Under the pieces are notes generated by a model, which had not been told where the DNA came from, searched no databases, and worked only from the letters and a program-made list of their open reading frames with translations. From an uncultured Fusobacterium sp. (GTDB lineage Bacteria > Fusobacteriota > Fusobacteriia > Fusobacteriales > Fusobacteriaceae), in assembly GCA_900545035.1 (NCBI GenBank), contig UQXM01000120.1, forward strand, positions 1-5,433: 5,433 nt of DNA. Reading direction: 5' to 3'. Position numbers and translations under genes: made by a program. Each line of letters starts with the position of its first letter. Position 1 is the stretch's first letter. Positions 1 through 5,433 of this stretch are shown piece by piece.

Positions 1-39
1 AATGGCTTCTTTCAATCTGCATCAAGCCTGTGAAAATTA

Positions 40-561
40 CTATAACAGTATCATCATATCTTTTACATCTTTGTTAAGTGCTTTTGCAACACTTCTGATA
101 TTATCTTCCAAAGATTTGTCAAGGTCAATTGCCCCTTTTGCTTCAGGACCGACAACAAGTTTTTCCATATACATATCAGGAGCTTTTAAAAGCGAACCTT
201 GTTTTGCCGCAGCAAGAACTGCTATTGCATTAGGCTGTCCCTGTGCTGTCATTCTTGTTCCTTCGATTGGGTCAACTGCAATATCCACTGCATACAACTC
301 TTTGTCCTTATATTCTTCAGCAGTTTCAGGATTATATTTTAAACCTAACTTTTCTCCAATGTAAAGCATAGGAGCTTCGTCTATTTCTCCCTCTCCGATA
401 ACTATTTCACCGTCGATTTTTATTCTGTTAAGAACATTTCTCATAGCTTCCACTGCTGCTCCGTCAGCAAGATTTTTATCTCCTCTTCCTACCCATTTTT
501 GTGCTGCAAGTGCTGCTGCTTCAGTTACTCTGGCAAATTCCAGTGCCAATTCTCTTTCCAT
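40..561 (-). CDS. glpX: GlpX-type (class II) fructose-1,6-bisphosphatase, N-terminal half, early stop
   Basis: GlpX hydrolyses fructose-1,6-bisphosphate to fructose-6-phosphate in gluconeogenesis, in the cytoplasm, using Mn2+/Mg2+. The first 170 residues are a strong family match: GRGDKNLADGAAVEAM (25-40), IDGEIVIGEGEIDEAPML (49-66), AVDPIEGTRMTAQGQ (95-109) and APDMYMEKLVVGP (127-139). D33, E57, D97 and E100 correspond to the known metal/phosphate-binding Asp/Glu residues of the E. coli enzyme. The frame stops at TAG (40-42) after 173 residues, against about 320-340 in the family. The C-terminal half, with the fifth metal ligand and the RxRH region, is therefore absent in this frame. Another minus-strand frame is open from base 49 to the edge and begins TVIVI, close to the expected continuation, so a frameshift (real or a sequence error near the edge) is likely. 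The ATG has AAGGAGG ten bases upstream. Confidence 0.88.
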   Translation of the reverse strand: MERELALEFARVTEAAALAAQKWVGRGDKNLADGAAVEAMRNVLNRIKIDGEIVIGEGEIDEAPMLYIGEKLGLKYNPETAEEYKDKELYAVDIAVDPIEGTRMTAQGQPNAIAVLAAAKQGSLLKAPDMYMEKLVVGPEAKGAIDLDKSLEDNIRSVAKALNKDVKDMMILL

Positions 562-571
562 TTAAAATTTT

Positions 572-578
572 CCTCCTT
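572..578 (-). promoter_or_regulatory. Strong Shine-Dalgarno for glpX
   Basis: Read on the minus strand this is AAGGAGG, a full anti-16S match, ten bases before the glpX ATG at 559-561. It lies entirely in the 19-base gap after the DivIC-like gene's stop and fixes the glpX start. It shows the 5' end of glpX is an intact, efficiently translated initiation region even though the frame closes early. Confidence 0.8.
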
Positions 579-580
579 GA

Positions 581-853
581 TTATTCTGCTACTCTATAAA
601 TTATTTCTCCCGATTTTACCATCTGGAGTTTGTTTCTTACAATTTTTTCTCTGTTGTTGATATCTTTCAAGCTCTCTATTTCCCGATTGTAATTTTCAAT
701 CTGTTCTTTTATATTTTCTTCTGTCTGTTTCAGCTCTGCCAGTTCATTTCTTAATTTTGACACCTTAACACAGCTCCTGTAAATACTGGGAGCAAAACTT
801 GCCAGATTTAAAATTATAAAAAGGACTGCCAAAACTCTCTTTCCGTTAATCAT
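581..853 (-). CDS. Septum formation initiator family protein (FtsB/DivIC-like)
   Basis: A 90-residue bitopic membrane protein. Residues 6-24 form one hydrophobic segment (from VLAVLFIILNLA). Residues about 30-68 make a charged, heptad-like coiled coil rich in Leu, Ile, Glu and Lys. The C-terminus, about 68-88 (REKIVRNKLQMVKSGEIIYRV), has the family's conserved pattern: R-E-x-I-x-R-x-K-L-x-M-V-K-x-G-E. Members (FtsB in proteobacteria, DivIC in Gram-positives) pair with FtsL through membrane and coiled-coil segments and help activate FtsW/FtsI septal synthesis. Size is normal for the family (about 90-120). Short gaps separate it from def (12 bases) and glpX (19 bases), so it is co-transcribed with them. 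Its presence downstream of an FtsI-type PBP in the same operon supports a divisome role. I cannot say from sequence whether it is the only FtsB/DivIC copy in the genome, so I give no symbol. Confidence 0.87.
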   Translation of the reverse strand: MINGKRVLAVLFIILNLASFAPSIYRSCVKVSKLRNELAELKQTEENIKEQIENYNREIESLKDINNREKIVRNKLQMVKSGEIIYRVAE

Positions 854-858
854 AAAAA

Positions 859-864
859 CCGCCT
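859..864 (-). promoter_or_regulatory. Non-consensus Shine-Dalgarno for the DivIC-like gene
   Basis: On the minus strand the 12-base gap between def and the DivIC-like ATG reads CAGGCGGTTTTT. AGGCGG differs from AGGAGG by one base and sits six bases before the ATG. It is weaker than the sites in front of def and glpX, so this small protein may be made at a lower level or depend on translational coupling to def. That last point is inference. Confidence 0.55.
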
Positions 865-865
865 G

Positions 866-1396
866 TTAAGCCTGTTGTTCGTTTCTTGCTTTTATCTCTT
901 TTTCTGTTTCTCTTTTCAGATGTTTTAATTTTTGAGCTATCATTTTTTTAGACATCGGAGATATTTTTTCTATGAAAAGAGTTCCTGACAAATGGTCAAA
1001 TTCGTGCTGAAATGCTTTGGCAAGAAATCCTGTCATAACTTCCTCTTTTGTTTCACCTTTTTCGTCCATATATCTCACTTTTATTTCATAAGCTCTTTTT
1101 ACTTTTCTGTATATTCCGGGAACACTCAAACATCCCTCATCTGTTTCGGAAACAGCTTCTGAAAAACTTAAAATTTCAGGATTGATTATTTTTCTTTCAA
1201 CACCGTCTCCAATATCAATTACAAAAAATCTCTGATTTATTCCTACCTGCGGTGCTGCAAGTCCCACTCCCTCTGCATCGTGCATTGTTTCCATCATATT
1301 GTTAAGTATTTCCAAAACTTCATCTGTTATCTTTTCCACAGGAGCAGATTCTTTTTTCAGACACTCTTCTCCGTATTTTTTTATTTCATATATCAT
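866..1396 (-). CDS. def: Peptide deformylase
   Basis: A metalloenzyme that removes the formyl group from the N-terminal formyl-methionine of new polypeptides at the ribosome exit. The 176-residue protein carries all three signature motifs: GVGLAAPQ (43-50), EGCLS (87-91) and QHEFDH (130-135). The metal ligands are C89, H131 and H135, with E132 as general base and Q50 as the conserved active-site glutamine. Length is usual (150-200). The C-terminal tail, about 148-176, is a Lys/Glu/Arg-rich helix beyond the catalytic core, common in the family. The start MIYEIKKYG is the typical N-terminus and has AGGAGG ten bases upstream. The gene starts 24 bases after priA ends. priA-def adjacency is widespread in bacteria, usually followed by fmt, but here the next gene encodes a DivIC-like protein. 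Confidence 0.97.
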   Translation of the reverse strand: MIYEIKKYGEECLKKESAPVEKITDEVLEILNNMMETMHDAEGVGLAAPQVGINQRFFVIDIGDGVERKIINPEILSFSEAVSETDEGCLSVPGIYRKVKRAYEIKVRYMDEKGETKEEVMTGFLAKAFQHEFDHLSGTLFIEKISPMSKKMIAQKLKHLKRETEKEIKARNEQQA

Positions 1397-1406
1397 CTCG
1401 TCAATT

Positions 1407-1412
1407 CCTCCT
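1407..1412 (-). promoter_or_regulatory. Strong Shine-Dalgarno for def
   Basis: Read on the minus strand this is AGGAGG, ten bases before the def ATG at 1394-1396, in the 24-base gap after the priA TAA. It supports the chosen def start; no other in-frame ATG, GTG or TTG exists between the priA stop and this ATG. Confidence 0.8.
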
Positions 1413-1420
1413 CAAGTATA

Positions 1421-3739
1421 TTATATAAGATTTACAGGGTCAATATCAACTACTATTCTGCACCCCTCATCATTAAATTCAGCCAGAATATTTTCCAGCT
1501 CTGATTTATAACAGTCTATATTTTTTTTGCTTCCTTTTATAAAAATATTTTCTCTGTATCTGTCCTTCACTTTGTATACAAGGCTTTTATTCGGACCATA
1601 TACTTCCACATAATCTCTTTTTACCGCTTCAAAAAGTTTTTTTGCCGTTGCTGACAATTTATCTTCTTTTGTGGAAGAAATTCCAATATTTATTATTTTG
1701 GAAAACGGAGGGTATCCCAAAATTTTTCTTCCCTCAATTTCGGCATTGTAAAATCCCTCATAATCATTTTTCATTATTTTGTTCATAACATAGTTTTCAG
1801 GTTGATAAGTCTGAATTATAACTTTTCCCGGCTTATCCCCTCTTCCTGCTCTTCCTGCTGCCTGTGTAATCAGTTGATATGTTTTTTCTCCTGCTCTGAA
1901 ATCGGGAAAACTTAAAATCATATCGGCATTTATTACTCCCACCAGTGTTACATCGGGAAAATGAAGTCCCTTTGCAATAAGCTGTGTCCCTATCATTATA
2001 TCATATTCTTTGTTTAAAAACTTTCTGTAAGTTTCTTTGTAAAAATCTTTTTCTTTGGCATTTTCCGAATCCATTCTCACAACTGGTACATCAAAATATT
2101 CTTTCAGCTTATGCTCTACTTGTTCCACACCTTTTCCGCCGAAATCAAGATTTGTGCTTCCGCACTCACTGCATTTTCCGTCAAATCTTTTTTCCGTTCC
2201 GCAGTAATTACATTTTAAAGTTTTTCTGCTGTGATAATAGCTCATTTTTATAGAACAGTGGGTACATTCCTCTATATGTCCGCAGTCTTTGCACTGCACC
2301 ATTGTAGAATATCCTTTTCTGTTAAGCAGGAGTATTACCTGCTCTTTTTTCAAAAGAGTTTCTCTGATATTTTTCAAAAGTTCTCTGCTGAAAAAGCTGT
2401 CCTCTTCCTCTTTCATGTCCACAATTTCAACTTCGGGAAGTTTTGCGTTATTATATCTTGCTTCCAAAGTTAAAAGTTCAAACATTCCTGTTTTTCCATA
2501 ATAATAACTTTCCACAGAGGGAGTGGCAGACCCCAAAATTATCTTGCATTTTTCCAGCTGTCCTCTTTTAAGAGCAATGAATTTTGCATTGTATATGGGG
2601 CTTGTATCCTGCTTATAACTTCCCTCATGCTCTTCGTCCACAACTATATATTCCAAATCTTTCACGGGAGCAAAAATTGCAGAACGAACTCCCAGCACCA
2701 CCTTTTTCTGTCCCGAATAAATTTTTATCCACTCTTCCCCTCTCTCTTTTGCAGTCAGTCTGCTGTGAAGAATAGCTACTCCATGACTGAATTCTCTCTG
2801 AAACCTTTCAACCATTTGAGGAGTAAGAGATATTTCGGGAACAAGAAAAATTGAGCCTTTTCCTTTTAAAAGAGCATCTCTTATAAGGCTTATATAAATT
2901 TCTGTCTTTCCCGACCCCGTTATTCCTTTTATAAGAAAATAATTCTTTTCTGAATTTTCTATTTTGTTTTTTATATTCTGCTGTTCGGGAGTAAGAGAAG
3001 CATTTATGGATATCTTTTCATCTGTTTTCTCTTTTATCTCTGTTTCTGCTTTTTCTTTTACTCTTTTTATAAAAATAAGTTTTCCTTCTTTTACAAGTTT
3101 TTCAATACTCTTTTTGGGAAATTTATTTTCAAGACTGGATTTTATCATCTCACTTTTTCTTGAAAAATAATCTTTTAATCTTTTCAACTCTTCTGAAAAA
3201 TTTTCCAAACTTATATCATTATTTATATCATCAGCCGTAAAATTATAACATATTTTTTTATTCATGTTTACTGTTAAAATATTTTTTTCAACAGCCCATT
3301 TGATAAAATCATTTGAAAAATGTGTACGAAGCACAGGTTTTGATACCTGTTCTCTCTGCAGAAAATAATCGACAACAGGATTTTTATAATCATGCCGCCC
3401 TGTTTCTGTAAGCTTATAGACTTCTTCATATTTTATTTTCAAATCTGACGGAATAGCTGCCTTAATTATCTGGTCAAATCTGCACATATAATATTTTGAT
3501 ACCCACAAAAGCAGATTTATATATTCTTTTGTAAGAGATATCTCGTTTGCCAGTTTTCTTTTTATGGGAAGCACTTTAAAAGAAAATTCTGTTTCTGTTT
3601 CTTCTGCAATTATAAAAGCCCCGTGTTCTCTCCCACGAAAATTTACAGCTACTCTGTCCCCTGTTTCGTATTCATTTTCCTTATCGCAATATGTGAAAAA
3701 AGAATTTGTCCCGTCCACACATAGTTTATAATATCTCAT
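1421..3739 (-). CDS. priA: Primosomal protein N' (replication restart helicase PriA)
   Basis: A cytoplasmic 3'-to-5' superfamily 2 DNA helicase that recognises stalled or collapsed forks and starts reloading of the replicative helicase. The 772-residue product is complete. Residues about 1-100 fit the 3'-DNA-end-binding domain and about 105-240 a winged-helix region, both less conserved. The helicase core begins near 245 with Walker A GITGSGKT (272-279), DEEH Walker B (368-371) and GSAT (403-406). A zinc-binding insertion carries eight cysteines in four CxxC pairs: C483/C486, C492/C495, C510/C513 and C523/C526. Motif V (GTQLIAKGLHFPDV, 584-597) and motif VI (QAAGRAGRG, 626-634) follow, then the C-terminal domain with GYPPF (675-679). 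All catalytic and metal residues are present, so it should be active. The ATG at 3737-3739 has AGAGG six bases upstream, and the preceding PBP gene ends 12 bases away. Length is usual for the family (about 730-830). Confidence 0.97.
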   Translation of the reverse strand: MRYYKLCVDGTNSFFTYCDKENEYETGDRVAVNFRGREHGAFIIAEETETEFSFKVLPIKRKLANEISLTKEYINLLLWVSKYYMCRFDQIIKAAIPSDLKIKYEEVYKLTETGRHDYKNPVVDYFLQREQVSKPVLRTHFSNDFIKWAVEKNILTVNMNKKICYNFTADDINNDISLENFSEELKRLKDYFSRKSEMIKSSLENKFPKKSIEKLVKEGKLIFIKRVKEKAETEIKEKTDEKISINASLTPEQQNIKNKIENSEKNYFLIKGITGSGKTEIYISLIRDALLKGKGSIFLVPEISLTPQMVERFQREFSHGVAILHSRLTAKERGEEWIKIYSGQKKVVLGVRSAIFAPVKDLEYIVVDEEHEGSYKQDTSPIYNAKFIALKRGQLEKCKIILGSATPSVESYYYGKTGMFELLTLEARYNNAKLPEVEIVDMKEEEDSFFSRELLKNIRETLLKKEQVILLLNRKGYSTMVQCKDCGHIEECTHCSIKMSYYHSRKTLKCNYCGTEKRFDGKCSECGSTNLDFGGKGVEQVEHKLKEYFDVPVVRMDSENAKEKDFYKETYRKFLNKEYDIMIGTQLIAKGLHFPDVTLVGVINADMILSFPDFRAGEKTYQLITQAAGRAGRGDKPGKVIIQTYQPENYVMNKIMKNDYEGFYNAEIEGRKILGYPPFSKIINIGISSTKEDKLSATAKKLFEAVKRDYVEVYGPNKSLVYKVKDRYRENIFIKGSKKNIDCYKSELENILAEFNDEGCRIVVDIDPVNLI

Positions 3740-3745
3740 TATTTT

Positions 3746-3750
3746 CCTCT
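3746..3750 (-). promoter_or_regulatory. Shine-Dalgarno for priA
   Basis: On the minus strand the 12 bases between the PBP stop (TAG, 3752-3754) and the priA ATG read CAGAGGAAAATA. AGAGG lies six bases before the ATG, a good spacing. The closeness of stop and start makes translational coupling with the upstream PBP gene plausible. Confidence 0.7.
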
Positions 3751-3751
3751 G

Positions 3752-5433
3752 CTATTTTCTGTTTTTTAAATAAATTTTTATCTCTGCTGTTTCTTCCAAA
3801 ACTTCTCCTGCGGCAGGATATTGCTTTTCAACTGTACCTATTCCCTCTGCCTTTATATTAAAGTTTTCATTTTTAAACATATTCATAACTTCTCTCAAAG
3901 ACATTCCTGTAACATCAGGCATTGTTGTTATTCTTATATTTTTTTCATAATCTTTTTTGTTCTGCTTTCTCTGACTTTCAATTTGAGCAATATCATTTGA
4001 TAGAATACTTTTGTTCATTGTTATTCTTTTTATAACCTCTCTGAACACAGGAGCCGCCACAAGTCCTCCATATCTTACTTCGTTGCTTACCTGAGGTTTG
4101 TAAAACATTATTATTCCCAGATATTTAGGTTTGTCTGCCGGGAAAAATCCGACAAATGATGTCAGATAATCATCTTTTATATATCCTGATTTTCCGCCGC
4201 TTATTTGTGCTGTTCCTGTTTTTCCGCCGATTCTGTATCCCTCAAGTTTTGCCTGTTTTCCTCCTCCTCTTTCAACAACATTTTCCAGCATCTCCCTCAT
4301 AAGTTTTGAAGTTTTTTCATCAATAGGATGTCCTTTTACTTTAGGAAGATTTCTTCTGATTACCACTCCGTCCTCATTTTCTATTTTTTCAACAAGGTAA
4401 GGTTCATAAAGTATTCCTCCGTTTACAATGGCTGAAAATGCTGCCGCCATCTGTATCGGTGTAACAGCTATTCCCTGTCCGAAAGATATTGTATATTTTT
4501 TCAATCCGTCCCATTTTCTGCTGCTTGTTGTGTATGGTTTTACTTCATAAGGAAAATCTACACCTGTTTTGTCATAAAATCCAAAGTTTTCAAGATATTT
4601 TTCCATTGTCTTGTTGTCAAATCTGTCACTTATCATTACCATGGAAACATTACTTGATTTTTCCAATACCTGTTCCAGAGTAAGAATACCTTTTGTAGAC
4701 TTGCTCGCCTCTTTTATTGTATGATTATATTTTTGTATTCTTCCGTCTTTTATATCAAAAGTACTGTTTCTGCTTATATATCCGTCTTCCAAAGCTCCTG
4801 CCACAACAATCGGTTTAAATATAGATCCCGGTTCAATCTGATTTTGAAAAATAGGATTTCTGTAACTGTTTTTCTTGTTATTAAATACTGATGTTGCCAA
4901 AATTTCTCCCGTATTGGGATTCATTATCACAGCATAAGCTTCTTCCGAATTTGTAAATTCATAATGCTTTTTCATTTCATCGTTTAATATATATTGAATA
5001 TCTCTATCTATTGTCAGATATACATTTTTTCCGTTCAAATCAAGAGGAAGTTCCTCTTTTGCGGTAGGAAGCATAAGTCTTCTGTTTTTGGCAAAAATAT
5101 TTTTTCTCTGAATTTTTTTTTCTTTCAAGTAACTTTCATACTGCTTTTCTATTCCCACTGTTCCTGCAGCTTCTTTTTCATCTGCTTTTCCCACAAATCC
5201 AACATTTCCTACAATTGTTCGGTAAATATCTTTTTTGTAATATCTTCTTCTACTTTCTTTTTGAATAAATATTTCATTGTTTATAAGCTTATATTTCTTT
5301 TTTATTTTAAGTATTTTCTCGTGGTCTCTTTCGCTTACCTCTTTTGAAAATACTTTATATCTTCTTCCCGCAGCTCCCTCTTTTTTTATCTCTTCCAAAA
5401 TTCTTTCCACATCATCTTCCTCTGTAAGATAAT
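3752..5433 (-). CDS. ftsI: Class B penicillin-binding protein (FtsI/SpoVD/PBP2x type) with C-terminal PASTA domain, 5' partial
   Basis: A D,D-transpeptidase that cross-links peptidoglycan, most likely at the septum, on the outer face of the cytoplasmic membrane. The frame stays open to the right edge, so the GTG at 5408-5410 is an internal valine and the true start lies outside. Counting from that GTG (552 codons to TAG), a PBP dimerisation/pedestal region occupies about 1-125, including the family-typical AGTVGIEKQYESYL at 82-95. The transpeptidase domain (about 128-463) has all three active-site motifs: SIFK with nucleophile S196 and K199, SSN at 252-254, and KTG at 397-399. After a charged linker, one PASTA domain spans about 496-550 (starts MPDVTGMSL). 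PASTA argues for FtsI/SpoVD/PBP2x rather than the elongation enzyme MrdA. By family length (about 650-720 residues) roughly 100 N-terminal residues, including the membrane anchor, are missing. Its stop is 12 bases before priA. Division role is inferred. Confidence 0.93.
   Translation of the reverse strand, partial: YLTEEDDVERILEEIKKEGAAGRRYKVFSKEVSERDHEKILKIKKKYKLINNEIFIQKESRRRYYKKDIYRTIVGNVGFVGKADEKEAAGTVGIEKQYESYLKEKKIQRKNIFAKNRRLMLPTAKEELPLDLNGKNVYLTIDRDIQYILNDEMKKHYEFTNSEEAYAVIMNPNTGEILATSVFNNKKNSYRNPIFQNQIEPGSIFKPIVVAGALEDGYISRNSTFDIKDGRIQKYNHTIKEASKSTKGILTLEQVLEKSSNVSMVMISDRFDNKTMEKYLENFGFYDKTGVDFPYEVKPYTTSSRKWDGLKKYTISFGQGIAVTPIQMAAAFSAIVNGGILYEPYLVEKIENEDGVVIRRNLPKVKGHPIDEKTSKLMREMLENVVERGGGKQAKLEGYRIGGKTGTAQISGGKSGYIKDDYLTSFVGFFPADKPKYLGIIMFYKPQVSNEVRYGGLVAAPVFREVIKRITMNKSILSNDIAQIESQRKQNKKDYEKNIRITTMPDVTGMSLREVMNMFKNENFNIKAEGIGTVEKQYPAAGEVLEETAEIKIYLKNRK

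Larger units (their letters stand above)
40..5433 (-). other. Putative operon: PBP - priA - def - divIC-like - glpX
   Basis: Five genes in the same direction are separated by 12, 24, 12 and 19 bases. Each gap is filled by a ribosome-binding site, with no room for a terminator hairpin or a -35/-10 promoter pair. The promoter must lie beyond the right edge or, for internal ones, inside coding sequence. I saw no GC-rich hairpin followed by a U-run on the minus strand. The operon mixes septal wall synthesis, replication restart, protein maturation and gluconeogenesis, which is typical of growth-linked housekeeping clusters. Confidence 0.75.

Noticed and set aside
50..58. Short ATC/ATG triplet repeat at the point where the glpX frame goes wrong
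   Set aside because: Gain or loss of whole triplets would not change frame, and three copies are within chance for this composition, so it does not by itself explain the early stop.
2..364. Open plus-strand frame of 120 codons opposite glpX
   Set aside because: It is antisense to a well-conserved gene, its protein is low-complexity Ser/Ile/Ala-rich with no recognisable motif, and it has no convincing ribosome-binding site in view.
1397..1420. Possible promoter or terminator between priA and def
   Set aside because: The 24-base gap holds only an AGGAGG ribosome-binding site and AT-rich sequence; there is no inverted repeat and no spaced -35/-10 pair.
1280..1511. Two overlapping plus-strand frames across the def start and priA end
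   Set aside because: Both are Phe/Ser/Tyr-rich shadows of the minus-strand genes, cross a conserved gene boundary and have no family resemblance.
4994..5347. Open plus-strand frame of 117 codons, hydrophobic, opposite the PBP
   Set aside because: The Phe/Ser/Ile-rich protein is what reverse reading of Lys/Glu-rich AAA/GAA codons gives. It looks membrane-like only for that reason.
5408..5410. GTG as the start codon of the PBP
   Set aside because: The same frame continues open to the window edge (reads YLTEEDDVERILEE), no Shine-Dalgarno precedes the GTG, and a start here would remove the membrane anchor every class B PBP needs.

Overview
The window is an AT-rich (roughly one third G+C by eye), almost fully coding bacterial segment. 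All recognisable genes lie on the minus strand, so transcription runs from high to low coordinates. In transcription order they are: a class B penicillin-binding protein with a C-terminal PASTA domain (its 5' end lies beyond the right edge), primosomal helicase PriA, peptide deformylase, a small FtsB/DivIC-type septum protein, and the N-terminal half of a GlpX-type (class II) fructose-1,6-bisphosphatase. The GlpX frame closes early, about 40 bases from the left edge. The gaps between genes are 12, 24, 12 and 19 bases. Each holds a Shine-Dalgarno-like sequence, and none has room for a promoter or a terminator hairpin, so the five genes look like the interior of one operon.

Layout from right to left: 5433-3752 ftsI/spoVD-like PBP (cell-wall transpeptidase); 3739-1421 priA (replication restart); 1396-866 def (N-terminal deformylation of new proteins); 853-581 divIC/ftsB-like (divisome scaffold); 561-40 glpX (gluconeogenesis). 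There is no gene-free stretch longer than 24 bases inside the operon; only bases 1-39 are left without a clear assignment. I see no tRNA, rRNA, CRISPR array, insertion sequence or prophage gene.

The organism is probably a low-GC anaerobe. Lys/Glu/Ile-rich proteins, AAA/GAA/AGA-rich codons, strong AGGAGG ribosome-binding sites and a divisome PBP with PASTA would fit Fusobacteriota (for example the Leptotrichiaceae) or a low-GC Firmicute. I lean to Fusobacteriota from general familiarity with this gene order and protein style, but this is an inference I could not test.

Functionally this is a housekeeping growth operon. Two genes act in septal wall synthesis (PBP and DivIC-like protein), one in replication restart, one in protein maturation and one in central carbon metabolism. 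I did not find an undescribed system. The points most worth checking are the early stop in glpX, the priA-def pair without fmt, and the two divisome genes separated by priA and def.
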